Shown here one piece after another: positions 1-5,052 of a DNA stretch of 8,239 nucleotides (position 1 is its first letter; every line of letters starts with the position of its first letter). The DNA is taken from positions 1-8,239 of the forward strand of contig DASQSZ010000296.1 in NCBI GenBank assembly GCA_035642125.1, read 5' to 3'. The notes below the pieces were generated by a model. The model had not been told where the DNA came from and ran no database searches. It saw nothing but the letters and a program-made list of their open reading frames with translations. The DNA is from CALAED01 sp937891035. GTDB taxonomy: Bacteria > Actinomycetota > Actinomycetes > Streptosporangiales > Streptosporangiaceae. A program made the position numbers and the translations under genes.

Positions 1-912
1 GCGCTATCCGACCCCGCCACGGTCCGTGAACTCCTTAACGCCGCCGCCACCCGCCTAGACGGAAAACCGGCCGCACCATCCTCCGTGCAACGGAATCGCG
101 CGATCCTGCACCATGCCTGCGAATACGCCGTGGAAATCGGCGTACTACCCGCCAACCCCATCAAAACCACCAAATGGAAGGCGCGGAGCAGAGGTTCTGC
201 GGAAGTCGATCGGCGCTCGGTGGTGAACCACGACCAGGCGCGCCGACTCCTCGACGCAGTCCGCAGGCAAAGGCCAAGCGGGGAACGCCTCATGGCATTC
301 TTCGCCGTCATCTATTACGCCGCCCTTCGCCCCGAAGAGGCCGTGAACCTCCGTGTCGAGAACGTCACCCTCCCTGCCCTGATCTGGGACGACATCGCGC
401 AGAAGTGGCACGAACCCGCCGACGACTGGGGAGAACTGCACTTCAACACAGCGAGTCCCGAGGTCGGCGCCGACTGGACCGACGACGGCGCCAACCGGGA
501 ACAGCGCCAACTCAAGGGCCGCGCCGAGGGCGAATGGCGTCGCGTCCCGACTCCGCCGCCGCTTACCCGCATCCTGCGCGCCCACCTCCGTGACATCGGC
601 CCCGGACCCGGCGGGCGCCTGTTCTGGGGAGTCCGCGGCGCCGAGCTGGCCAGCATTACCTACCGGCGCGCGTGGGACACCGCCCGCCAGACGGCGCTGA
701 GCAACGCCGAATACGTCTCACCGCTCGCCAGAAGGGTCTACGACCTCCGGCACGCCTGCGTGTCCACCTGGCTCAACGGGGGAGTACCACCAACCCGGAT
801 CGCCGAGTGGGCCGGCCACAGCGTCGAAGTACTGCTTCGCGTCTACGCCAAGTGCATCGAAGGACAGGACGAGACCGCCAAACGGCGCATTGAGAGAGCA
901 TTGCGCGAGTAA
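1..912 (+). CDS. Tyrosine recombinase / phage-type integrase, N-terminus outside window
   Basis: This enzyme would integrate and excise a mobile element by site-specific recombination through a covalent 3'-phosphotyrosine. The frame is open to the left edge, so the gene is 5'-truncated by the window and 303 residues are visible. Residues about 25-55 are the helical end of the core-binding (SAM-like) domain. The catalytic domain follows. Box I arginine is R110 in AALRPEE, a likely catalytic lysine is K172, and box II reads YDLRHACVSTWL (R250). The GHS histidine is H273 and the nucleophile is Y282 in RVYAK. The first histidine of the usual HxxR is a tyrosine here (Y247). From memory, related actinobacterial integrases share this, so it need not mean inactivity. 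A GTG at 85 could be mistaken for the start, but in-frame coding continues upstream of it. The gene points toward the tRNA-Phe 3' end, which fits a tRNA-targeting integrase. The exact family and target are inferred. Confidence 0.93.
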   Translation, partial: ALSDPATVRELLNAAATRLDGKPAAPSSVQRNRAILHHACEYAVEIGVLPANPIKTTKWKARSRGSAEVDRRSVVNHDQARRLLDAVRRQRPSGERLMAFFAVIYYAALRPEEAVNLRVENVTLPALIWDDIAQKWHEPADDWGELHFNTASPEVGADWTDDGANREQRQLKGRAEGEWRRVPTPPPLTRILRAHLRDIGPGPGGRLFWGVRGAELASITYRRAWDTARQTALSNAEYVSPLARRVYDLRHACVSTWLNGGVPPTRIAEWAGHSVEVLLRVYAKCIEGQDETAKRRIERALRE

Positions 913-931
913 CCTTTGGATTCCGCGGGTT

Positions 932-963
932 CGGGCACCCAATTGTGACGGATTGGGTGCCCG
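932..963 (+). terminator. Perfect 12-bp hairpin after the integrase
   Basis: Arms CGGGCACCCAAT (932-943) and ATTGGGTGCCCG (952-963) pair without mismatch around an 8-nt loop, starting 20 nt after the integrase stop. There is no T-run after the stem, as is common for actinobacterial terminators. It lies between convergent genes and could stop transcription from both sides. Confidence 0.7.
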
Positions 964-1011
964 CGTTATCCGTCGCTACTTGTGGACAAACCACAGAGAG
1001 CAGGCGAATGA

Positions 1012-1032
1012 AGTCTTGTATTGCGGAAGACT
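1012..1032 (-). terminator. Weak hairpin downstream of the AbiGi-like gene
   Basis: AGTCTT (1012-1017) and AAGACT (1027-1032) form a 6-bp stem with a 9-nt loop, 21 nt past the AbiGi-like stop codon on its strand. A second small hairpin, TGTGG/CCACA (981-985 and 991-995), lies further on. Both are weak and could be chance. The position is what suggests a terminator. Confidence 0.3.
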
Positions 1033-1053
1033 GGGCAGCGATATCCACAACGA

Positions 1054-1656
1054 CTAAAGTTGGTGCATTCGGAGAAACTCCTGCAACCTGGCCAAGTCCC
1101 AAGCCAGATCCAGTACAGGAGGGACTGGGTAGCTCTCAATGTAGGACCACCATGCGGCGTTTATATTTGTATGCGCTACCTCGGGAGCAATCAGGAACAT
1201 GACCTTGCCGGGATCAAGCGCGAGGTCATCCGGCACGCGCCATTCACGCTCCCAGTCGAAGTCGTAGTTGTAGTCCGCACTCGGGTTGTCCACGAAGCGT
1301 GTGAGCTTCCAGATCTCCCCTTTGTTCTCATGATCGATATCACCGATTAGGAACTTGCGAACCAACTCGCTGAACGCCGTGGCGGCTGCCGTCCCCTTCC
1401 GCAGGTACCAGACCGGAGCACCATCCCGCTCTTGAATCCAATCCTTGCGAAACCCGAGGCCGTAGGACCCACGTCGCTCAACTAGGCGATCAAGCCGATC
1501 AAGAGGGATCTCGCTGAGGCAGACCGCCTGCTGCGACCCGATTCGATCGGTGAGGTTGCGGGCTGCGCCGAATGGGCCGCCGCCCTTCAAAGCGCGAGTG
1601 CTGAGGATGCTCGTGACGGACTGCTCCTCGGTCAGGTGGACAAGGTACTCCGACAT
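1054..1656 (-). CDS. AbiGi-like abortive-infection family protein
   Basis: This 200-aa soluble protein has no signal peptide or membrane helix. The pattern resembles AbiGi-type (and more distantly DUF2971) proteins. It opens with MSEYLVHLT, then a segment ending in LKGG (21-27). A CLSEIPLD stretch follows at 46-53, then GSYGLGFRKDW (63-73), PVWYL (81-85) and a WEREWR motif (135-140) before VMFLIAPE (152-159). AbiGi is described in lactococci as the antitoxin-like half of a two-gene abortive-infection system. No AbiGii-like partner is visible here. The start chosen is the ATG at 1656, because family members typically begin a few residues before YLVH. A GTG at 1692 with a G-rich tract upstream is an alternative in the same frame. 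The gene is convergent with the integrase and visibly lower in G+C than the neighbours, which suggests element cargo. The family call is from motif memory, not a search. A defence role is inferred. Confidence 0.65.
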   Translation of the reverse strand: MSEYLVHLTEEQSVTSILSTRALKGGGPFGAARNLTDRIGSQQAVCLSEIPLDRLDRLVERRGSYGLGFRKDWIQERDGAPVWYLRKGTAAATAFSELVRKFLIGDIDHENKGEIWKLTRFVDNPSADYNYDFDWEREWRVPDDLALDPGKVMFLIAPEVAHTNINAAWWSYIESYPVPPVLDLAWDLARLQEFLRMHQL

Positions 1657-1726
1657 GTCTCGCCATGTCTCGTTGCCTCGATAGCCCAGCACCTCGCCCC
1701 CTCTACTCCCTGGTCGACCGCAGCAC

Positions 1727-1756
1727 TTGGCTTCCGCACGTATTCCGCACAGCCAA
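1727..1756. repeat. Inverted repeat enclosing an 8-bp direct repeat with 11-bp period
   Basis: TTCCGCAC occurs at 1732-1739 and again at 1743-1750, so the copies are one helical turn apart on the same DNA face. They sit inside TTGGCT (1727-1732) and AGCCAA (1751-1756), an exact 6-bp inverted repeat. The element lies upstream of the AbiGi-like gene and about 100 bp from the tRNA 3' end. It could be an operator for that gene, or an excisionase or integrase arm site at the element end. The function is inferred. Confidence 0.5.
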
Positions 1757-1802
1757 TCGCAAACCACCGGTGACAGCCGGACGCAGTCGGACAAACGAGA
1801 GC

Positions 1803-1835
1803 GACCCCTGCCCGCATAAGCGCTGGTCAGGGGTC
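1803..1835 (-). terminator. Hairpin downstream of tRNA-Phe
   Basis: GACCCCTG (1803-1810) and CAGGGGTC (1828-1835) form an 8-bp perfect stem with a 17-nt loop, 20 nt past the tRNA-Phe 3' end on the tRNA strand. A short T-rich stretch follows. It probably ends the tRNA transcript. If the att site is in the tRNA, this hairpin belongs to the inserted element. Confidence 0.45.
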
Positions 1836-1855
1836 ATCTTCGCTGCTTAGGGATG

Positions 1856-1929
1856 TGGGCAGGGGCGGGATCGAACCGCCGACCTTCCGCTTTTCAGGCG
1901 GACGCTCATACCGACTGAGCTACCTGCCC
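1856..1929 (-). tRNA. tRNA-Phe (anticodon GAA)
   Basis: This is a 74-nt cloverleaf read on the minus strand. The acceptor stem GGGCAGG/CCTGCCC has discriminator A. The D arm is GCTC/GAGC, the anticodon stem TCCGC/GCGGA has loop CTGAAAA (anticodon GAA), and the T arm GGCGG/CCGCC has loop TTCGATC. All stems pair fully. The CCA end is not encoded. It lies 21 nt downstream of tRNA-Asp and is probably cotranscribed. Its 3' end faces the integrase region and is the likely attachment site. Confidence 0.97.
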
Positions 1930-1950
1930 GCGAGTGCGGTGCGGGCTCAG

Positions 1951-2025
1951 CGGTCCTGACGGGATTTGAACCCGCGGCCTCCACCTTGACAGGGTGGCGA
2001 GCACTCCTAGCTGCTCCACAGGACC
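1951..2025 (-). tRNA. tRNA-Asp (anticodon GTC)
   Basis: This is a 75-nt cloverleaf on the minus strand. The acceptor stem GGTCCTG/CAGGACC has discriminator G, as usual for tRNA-Asp. The D arm is GAGC/GCTC, the anticodon stem CCACC/GGTGG has loop CTGTCAA (anticodon GTC), and the T arm GCGGG/CCCGT has loop TTCAAAT with one G-U pair. No CCA is encoded. It is the first gene of a two-tRNA Asp-Phe unit, an arrangement common in actinobacteria. Confidence 0.97.
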
Positions 2026-2085
2026 ATACGTGGCGGGGCTGGCGAGCTCCCCGACCGAGTGCCTCAGACGTAGGCAACGACCGAA

Positions 2086-2115
2086 AGCATAGGCGATGCC
2101 GTCTGCAAGCGCCAA
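2086..2115 (-). promoter_or_regulatory. Promoter of the tRNA-Asp/tRNA-Phe unit
   Basis: On the minus strand a -10-like TATGCT (2091-2086) has a -35-like TTGGCG (2115-2110) at 18-bp spacing, about 60 nt upstream of mature tRNA-Asp. This leaves room for a short 5' leader. The overlapping TTGCAG is too close to the -10 to serve. The assignment rests on consensus resemblance and position only. Confidence 0.5.
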
Positions 2116-2124
2116 CTGGCCCGC

Positions 2125-2160
2125 CTATCCAGGATAGCTGTGACGTCAGGTCAAGCTTGA
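2125..2160. repeat. Three short palindromes in a row upstream of the tRNA promoter
   Basis: CTATCC-A-GGATAG (2125-2137), TGACGTCA (2141-2148) and TCAAGCTTGA (2151-2160) are each self-complementary and lie within 36 bp. No gene overlaps them. They could be protein-binding sites acting on the tRNA unit, or chance. No function is assigned. Confidence 0.4.
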
Positions 2161-2350
2161 GCTTCATGCCCTTTTGTGCCGACGGTGAAGTTAGGGCCGC
2201 GTCGAGGCGGTGCGGGCCTTGTCCCTCGTGAGCTGGAGCAGTGCGCAGCCGGGCTCGTGTGCAAGATCCATGACCCAGGAGATGAATGGTCTCGCTGCGG
2301 CGCTGCGCGGAGAGATGAAGTGATCTGCATGCGGCGGGGCGGGCAGATCC
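2161..2350. other. Intergenic stretch with nothing recognised
   Basis: Between the palindromes near the tRNA promoter and the decayed methyltransferase I see only short open frames. None has a convincing ribosome site, recognisable protein motif or consistent codon pattern. Frames from both neighbours run through here only because stops are rare in GC-rich DNA. Part of it may be the degraded tail of the methyltransferase gene. Confidence 0.5.
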
Positions 2351-3094
2351 GCGGCGTGCCAGGTAGGGCGACGAGGTAGTTCTTGTCAATGTGAGGCATC
2401 GACAGTTCTCGGTGACTGCGCCGTCGCGGGCGTGTTCAGCCGCGAGGGCCGTGATGTCGGTCAGGATGGCGTCGCGGTCGGGGTGACCGGAGATGTTGGG
2501 GAAAGTCGAGAAAAGTCCGGCCACCTCGGCAGGCGTGAAGTCGATGGACCAGCGGATCTGCTCCGTCTTGACGTCCGCGAACCAGCCGTCGGCGGTGAGT
2601 TCGCGTACGCGCGCCGCAGTCTGGAGGGCGCGCGGCGTCAGATGGCTCTCGGGCGGGCCGGGCAGGCGCTCATCCAGCATCGGGACCAGGCGTTCGCGAA
2701 AGGGAGTGGGCCGCGACGTGTCCCCGAACACGGTCCACCACGCCGCCAGCCAACCGCCCGGCCGGAGCGCTTGGGCGATCTTGGGTACGGCCACGGACGC
2801 GTCCAGCCAGTGGAGTGTGGTGGCGCATACGGCGAGGTCGAACGAGGCGGCGGGCAAAGCGACGGCGGTGAAGTCGGCGTTGATCACCGTGAGATCGGGG
2901 AGGTCGGCTCGCAGCCGCCGCGGGCCAGTAGTTCGCGGCTGGCCTGACCGGTGCCCGGCCCGACTTCCAGCACCGTCGTTTCCGAGCCGAGCCCGCAGAC
3001 CCGTTCGAGAATCGCATAGAGCCGGTCGGGGTAGGCCGCCACCGCGCGTTGGCGTCCGCCTCGCGATCGAAGCTCCACCTACGAGCTGAAACCA
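2351..3094 (-). pseudogene. Class I SAM-dependent methyltransferase, frameshifted
   Basis: The gene is readable only by switching among three frames on the minus strand. Frame 1 gives SFDREADANARWR (near 3075-3040). Frame 2 gives AYPDRLYAILERV and the SAM-binding motif I VLEVGPGTGQ, ending at LLARG (near 2920). Frame 3 gives DLPDLTVINADF, FDLAVCATTLHWLD and ALRPGGWLAAWW and runs to a YLARR-like end near 2351. Around 2911-2923 the usual segment with the acidic ribose-binding residue (motif II) is missing. The length there fits a loss of about 40 nt that also shifts frame. Another one-base-type shift lies near 3036-3046. After the YLARR-like end no stop occurs in frame, so a third lesion near the C-terminus is likely. 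Intact relatives are about 250 aa. The start is uncertain, and GTG at 3094 is the best upstream candidate. The substrate is unknown. Assembly error could explain the one-base shift but not the missing motif. Confidence 0.8.
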
Positions 3095-3220
3095 CATCGC
3101 CCACTCGCTCAACGGTAACGCGCTCGGGAGGCGACGCCCGCCCGCATACGAATCCTGAAATTTCCGCAAAAAACAGCGAGCCCACCGTTGGAGAAGTGGG
3201 CCAGGGAACGATGGAGGGAT
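3095..3220 (+). promoter_or_regulatory. Upstream region of the sigma-factor operon
   Basis: This is the divergent gap between the decayed methyltransferase and the ECF sigma gene. It contains a local A/T island with the 8-bp palindrome GAAATTTC (3157-3164) followed by CGCAAAAAAC. It should hold the operon promoter, and ECF genes are often autoregulated. I could not match a specific ECF -35/-10 pair. Confidence 0.35.
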
Positions 3221-3760
3221 ATGGGGCCACGGTCGAGCATGCGACCCGATCCCGGGCCGGCGCTGTTGGAGCTGTACGACCAGGCGTTGCCCGAGGTGTA
3301 CGGGTACCTGCTGTCCCGCTGCGGCCAGCGGGCCCTGGCCGAGGACCTGACGGCCGAGACGTTTCTCGCCGCGGTGGAGGCGGTACGCGGCGACCAGAGC
3401 GGTCGCCGCCGGCCGCCCCGCGAGCTGACCACTGCCTGGCTGGTGGGGGTGGCCAGGCACAAGCTCGTCGACCACTGGCGCCGCAGCGAGCGCGAGGTGC
3501 GCGGGCTGCGCCTGGTCGCCGAGGACCGGCCGGACGACGACCCCTGGGACGAACGACTGGACGCGCTGCTGGCCCGTGAGGTGCTCATGACGCTCGGCCC
3601 GAACCATCGCGCCGCGCTGACCCTGCGCTACATCGACGGGCTGTCCGTCCCCGACGTGGCCCAGCACCTGGGCCGTACGGTGCATGCCACCGAGGCGCTG
3701 CTGGTCCGGGCCAAGGCCGCGTTCCGGCAGGCCTACCAAAGAAAGGAGGGCCCACGATGA
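3221..3760 (+). CDS. ECF (group IV) RNA polymerase sigma factor
   Basis: The gene encodes a 179-aa cytoplasmic sigma factor that would direct RNA polymerase to a small regulon. Sigma region 2 spans about residues 16-90 (LYDQALPEVYGYLL, AEDLTAETFLAAV and the promoter-melting/-10 segment TAWLVGVARHKLVDHWRR). A short acidic linker follows, then region 4 at about 114-172 (LGPNHRAALTLRYIDGLSVPDVAQHLGRT) with its helix-turn-helix. There is no C-terminal SnoaL-like or other extension. The ATG at 3221 has GGAGGG just 2 nt upstream, which is close. The ATG at 3239 (MRPDPGPALLELYD) is an alternative with poorer ribosome-site spacing, and a TTG at 3188 would add 11 residues. The stop overlaps the start of the triple-VOC gene as ATGA, so the two are translationally coupled. 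I see no classical zinc-binding anti-sigma gene next to it. The VOC protein is the candidate partner. I do not assign a numbered ECF group. Confidence 0.93.
   Translation: MGPRSSMRPDPGPALLELYDQALPEVYGYLLSRCGQRALAEDLTAETFLAAVEAVRGDQSGRRRPPRELTTAWLVGVARHKLVDHWRRSEREVRGLRLVAEDRPDDDPWDERLDALLAREVLMTLGPNHRAALTLRYIDGLSVPDVAQHLGRTVHATEALLVRAKAAFRQAYQRKEGPR
3742..3756 (+). promoter_or_regulatory. Strong ribosome binding site of the triple-VOC gene
   Basis: AAAGGAGGG at 3742-3750 lies 6 nt before ATG 3757, inside the last codons of the sigma gene. It fixes the start of the 431-aa protein and supports reinitiation across the ATGA overlap. Confidence 0.85.
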
Positions 3761-5052
3761 CCGATCCGTTCGAGGCCCTCCGCCAGCCGCTGGTGCCGGT
3801 CGACCCAGATCCACGTTTCGCCGCGCGGCTGCGCGTCCGCCTGGAACGCGCGCTGCTCGCACCGGAAGGAGCGACAATGACGACCACGACAACGACGACC
3901 GGCACGGCGACCGCCGCCGACCTGCCGCTGCACAGCCTCACCCCGTACATCACGGTGGACGACGCGCGCGGTGCGCTTGACTGGTACGTCCGCGCGCTCG
4001 GGGCGCGGCGCAGGGGGGACCCGATCGTGATGGACGACGACCGCGTCGGGCACGCCGAACTCGCGTTCGGCGACTCCGTGCTCATGTTCGCCGACGAGTT
4101 CCCGGAGATCCGGCTGCGCGGTCCCAAGGCGCGCGGCGGCGTGAGCCACTCGCTGCGCCTTGAGGTGACCGACGTGGACGCCACCGTCGAGCGCGCCGTC
4201 GAGCTCGGCGCGGAGCTCGACCGGCCGGTCGCCGACCATCCGTACGGCCGCAACGGCGTGATCATCGACCCGTTCGGGCACCGCTGGATGGTCGCCGCCG
4301 CCGCGCCGTCCACTGCCAGCGTGCCGGAGAGCACCCGGCTGCGGCACGGCGACGTCGTCTACTCGTCGCTGTGGGTGCCGGACGTCGACCGCGCGGCGGC
4401 GTTCTTCGGCTCGGTGCTCGGCTGGCGGTACGCGCCGGGCGGCGAGTCGCGCGGCCGTCAGGTCGAGGGGCTCGGCCAGCGCATCGGGCTGTGGGGCGGA
4501 GAGGAGCACAACACGATGTTCCTGTGCTTCGCGGTCGACGACGTGGCGGCCGCGGCGGAGCGCGTGCACTCCGCCGGCGGGCGGGCCGACGAGCCGACGC
4601 GGGAGCCGTACGGGCTGATCGCGAACTGCGTCGACGATCAGGGCATGCGCTTCGCCGTCTACGAGCTGCCGGCCGACGAGTCGCCGGGGGTGGCCGCCGG
4701 GCGCTACCAGCATGGCGAGATCTGCTACCTGACGATCGAGGTGCCCGACTCCGCGCGCGCCCGTGCGTTCTTCGGCGCCGTGCTCGGGTGGGAGTTCACG
4801 CCGGGCAGCGTTGAGGACGGCTGGTCGGTACGCAACGCCGGGCAGGAGGTCCACTACATGACCGGCATGCACGGCGGCCACGACCGGTCCACCGTCGTGC
4901 CGATGTTCTTCGTCGACGACATCGGGTCCGCGGTCGACCGGGTGCGGGACGCCGGCGGCACCGCCACCGAGCCCGCCCAGCAGCCGTACGGCGTCATGGC
5001 CGAGTGCGCCGACGACCAGGGCACCCGCTTCTACCTGGGTGAGCTGTCCTGA
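3757..5052 (+). CDS. Triple-VOC-domain protein with an anti-sigma-like N-terminal helix
   Basis: This is a 431-aa soluble protein. Residues 1-40 form a short conserved-looking segment (MTDPFEALR, DPDPRFAARLRVRLERAL) that resembles the opening of actinobacterial anti-sigma or ECF-linked proteins. A Thr-rich linker follows (41-56). Three vicinal oxygen chelate domains then follow. Domain 1 (about 58-180) is PhnB-like, ending YGRNGVIIDPFGHRW. Domain 2 (about 196-304, VPDVDRAAAFFGSVLGW to YEL) and domain 3 (about 318-431, VPDSARARAFFGAVLGWEF to YLGEL) resemble each other and look like a tandem duplication. VOC folds bind metals or small electrophiles in glyoxalases, dioxygenases and bleomycin-type resistance proteins. 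Here conserved metal ligands are not obvious in every domain, so binding rather than catalysis is possible. Its coupling to an ECF sigma gene suggests it senses a compound and controls the sigma factor. That role is inferred. The stop overlaps the apparent CTG start of the membrane protein gene. Confidence 0.9.
   Translation: MTDPFEALRQPLVPVDPDPRFAARLRVRLERALLAPEGATMTTTTTTTGTATAADLPLHSLTPYITVDDARGALDWYVRALGARRRGDPIVMDDDRVGHAELAFGDSVLMFADEFPEIRLRGPKARGGVSHSLRLEVTDVDATVERAVELGAELDRPVADHPYGRNGVIIDPFGHRWMVAAAAPSTASVPESTRLRHGDVVYSSLWVPDVDRAAAFFGSVLGWRYAPGGESRGRQVEGLGQRIGLWGGEEHNTMFLCFAVDDVAAAAERVHSAGGRADEPTREPYGLIANCVDDQGMRFAVYELPADESPGVAAGRYQHGEICYLTIEVPDSARARAFFGAVLGWEFTPGSVEDGWSVRNAGQEVHYMTGMHGGHDRSTVVPMFFVDDIGSAVDRVRDAGGTATEPAQQPYGVMAECADDQGTRFYLGELS
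3866..3879 (+). promoter_or_regulatory. Internal ribosome site and ATG at codon 41 of the VOC gene
   Basis: AAGGAG (3866-3871) lies 5 nt before an in-frame ATG at 3877, exactly between the N-terminal helix and the Thr-rich linker. It could start a 391-aa form that lacks the helix, or mark the original start of the VOC gene before fusion. Confidence 0.5.

Larger units (their letters stand above)
1..1856. mobile_element. Right end of a putative tRNA-Phe-integrated element (ICE or prophage)
   Basis: This is inferred from layout. A tyrosine integrase faces the 3' end of a tRNA gene, with only one foreign-looking cargo gene between them. tRNA 3' ends are the classic attB sites for such integrases, and the intact tRNA normally stays at the int-proximal end. 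The AbiGi-like gene has noticeably more A/T than the chromosomal genes to the right. I could not see a duplicated tRNA 3' fragment, which would be expected at the far end, outside the window. The right boundary is given as the tRNA-Phe discriminator base. The true core att site probably overlaps the tRNA 3' half (about 1856-1900). Confidence 0.45.

Noticed and set aside
920..963. GGGTTCGGGCACCC region considered as a tRNA-like T-arm or att core
   Set aside because: The sequence is better explained as one arm of a perfect 12-bp terminator stem, and it shares no long match with either tRNA in the window.
945..1350. Small plus-strand ORFs between int and the AbiGi-like gene
   Set aside because: They overlap the AbiGi-like gene in antisense or span the hairpin cluster, and show no motif or codon bias.
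2176..2379. 67-aa plus-strand ORF upstream of the palindrome/methyltransferase boundary
   Set aside because: No convincing ribosome site, motif or codon pattern. It lies in a region that may be degraded methyltransferase tail.
1847..3892. 681-codon open frame on the minus strand across the tRNA genes and the sigma gene start
   Set aside because: It crosses two tRNA genes and the ECF sigma gene in antisense. Only its middle part (about 2351-2920) encodes recognisable methyltransferase sequence. The length reflects scarce stop codons in GC-rich DNA.
3733..4881. 382-codon open frame antisense to the VOC gene
   Set aside because: It is His/Arg/Val-rich with no motif and mirrors the strong codon bias of the triple-VOC gene on the other strand.
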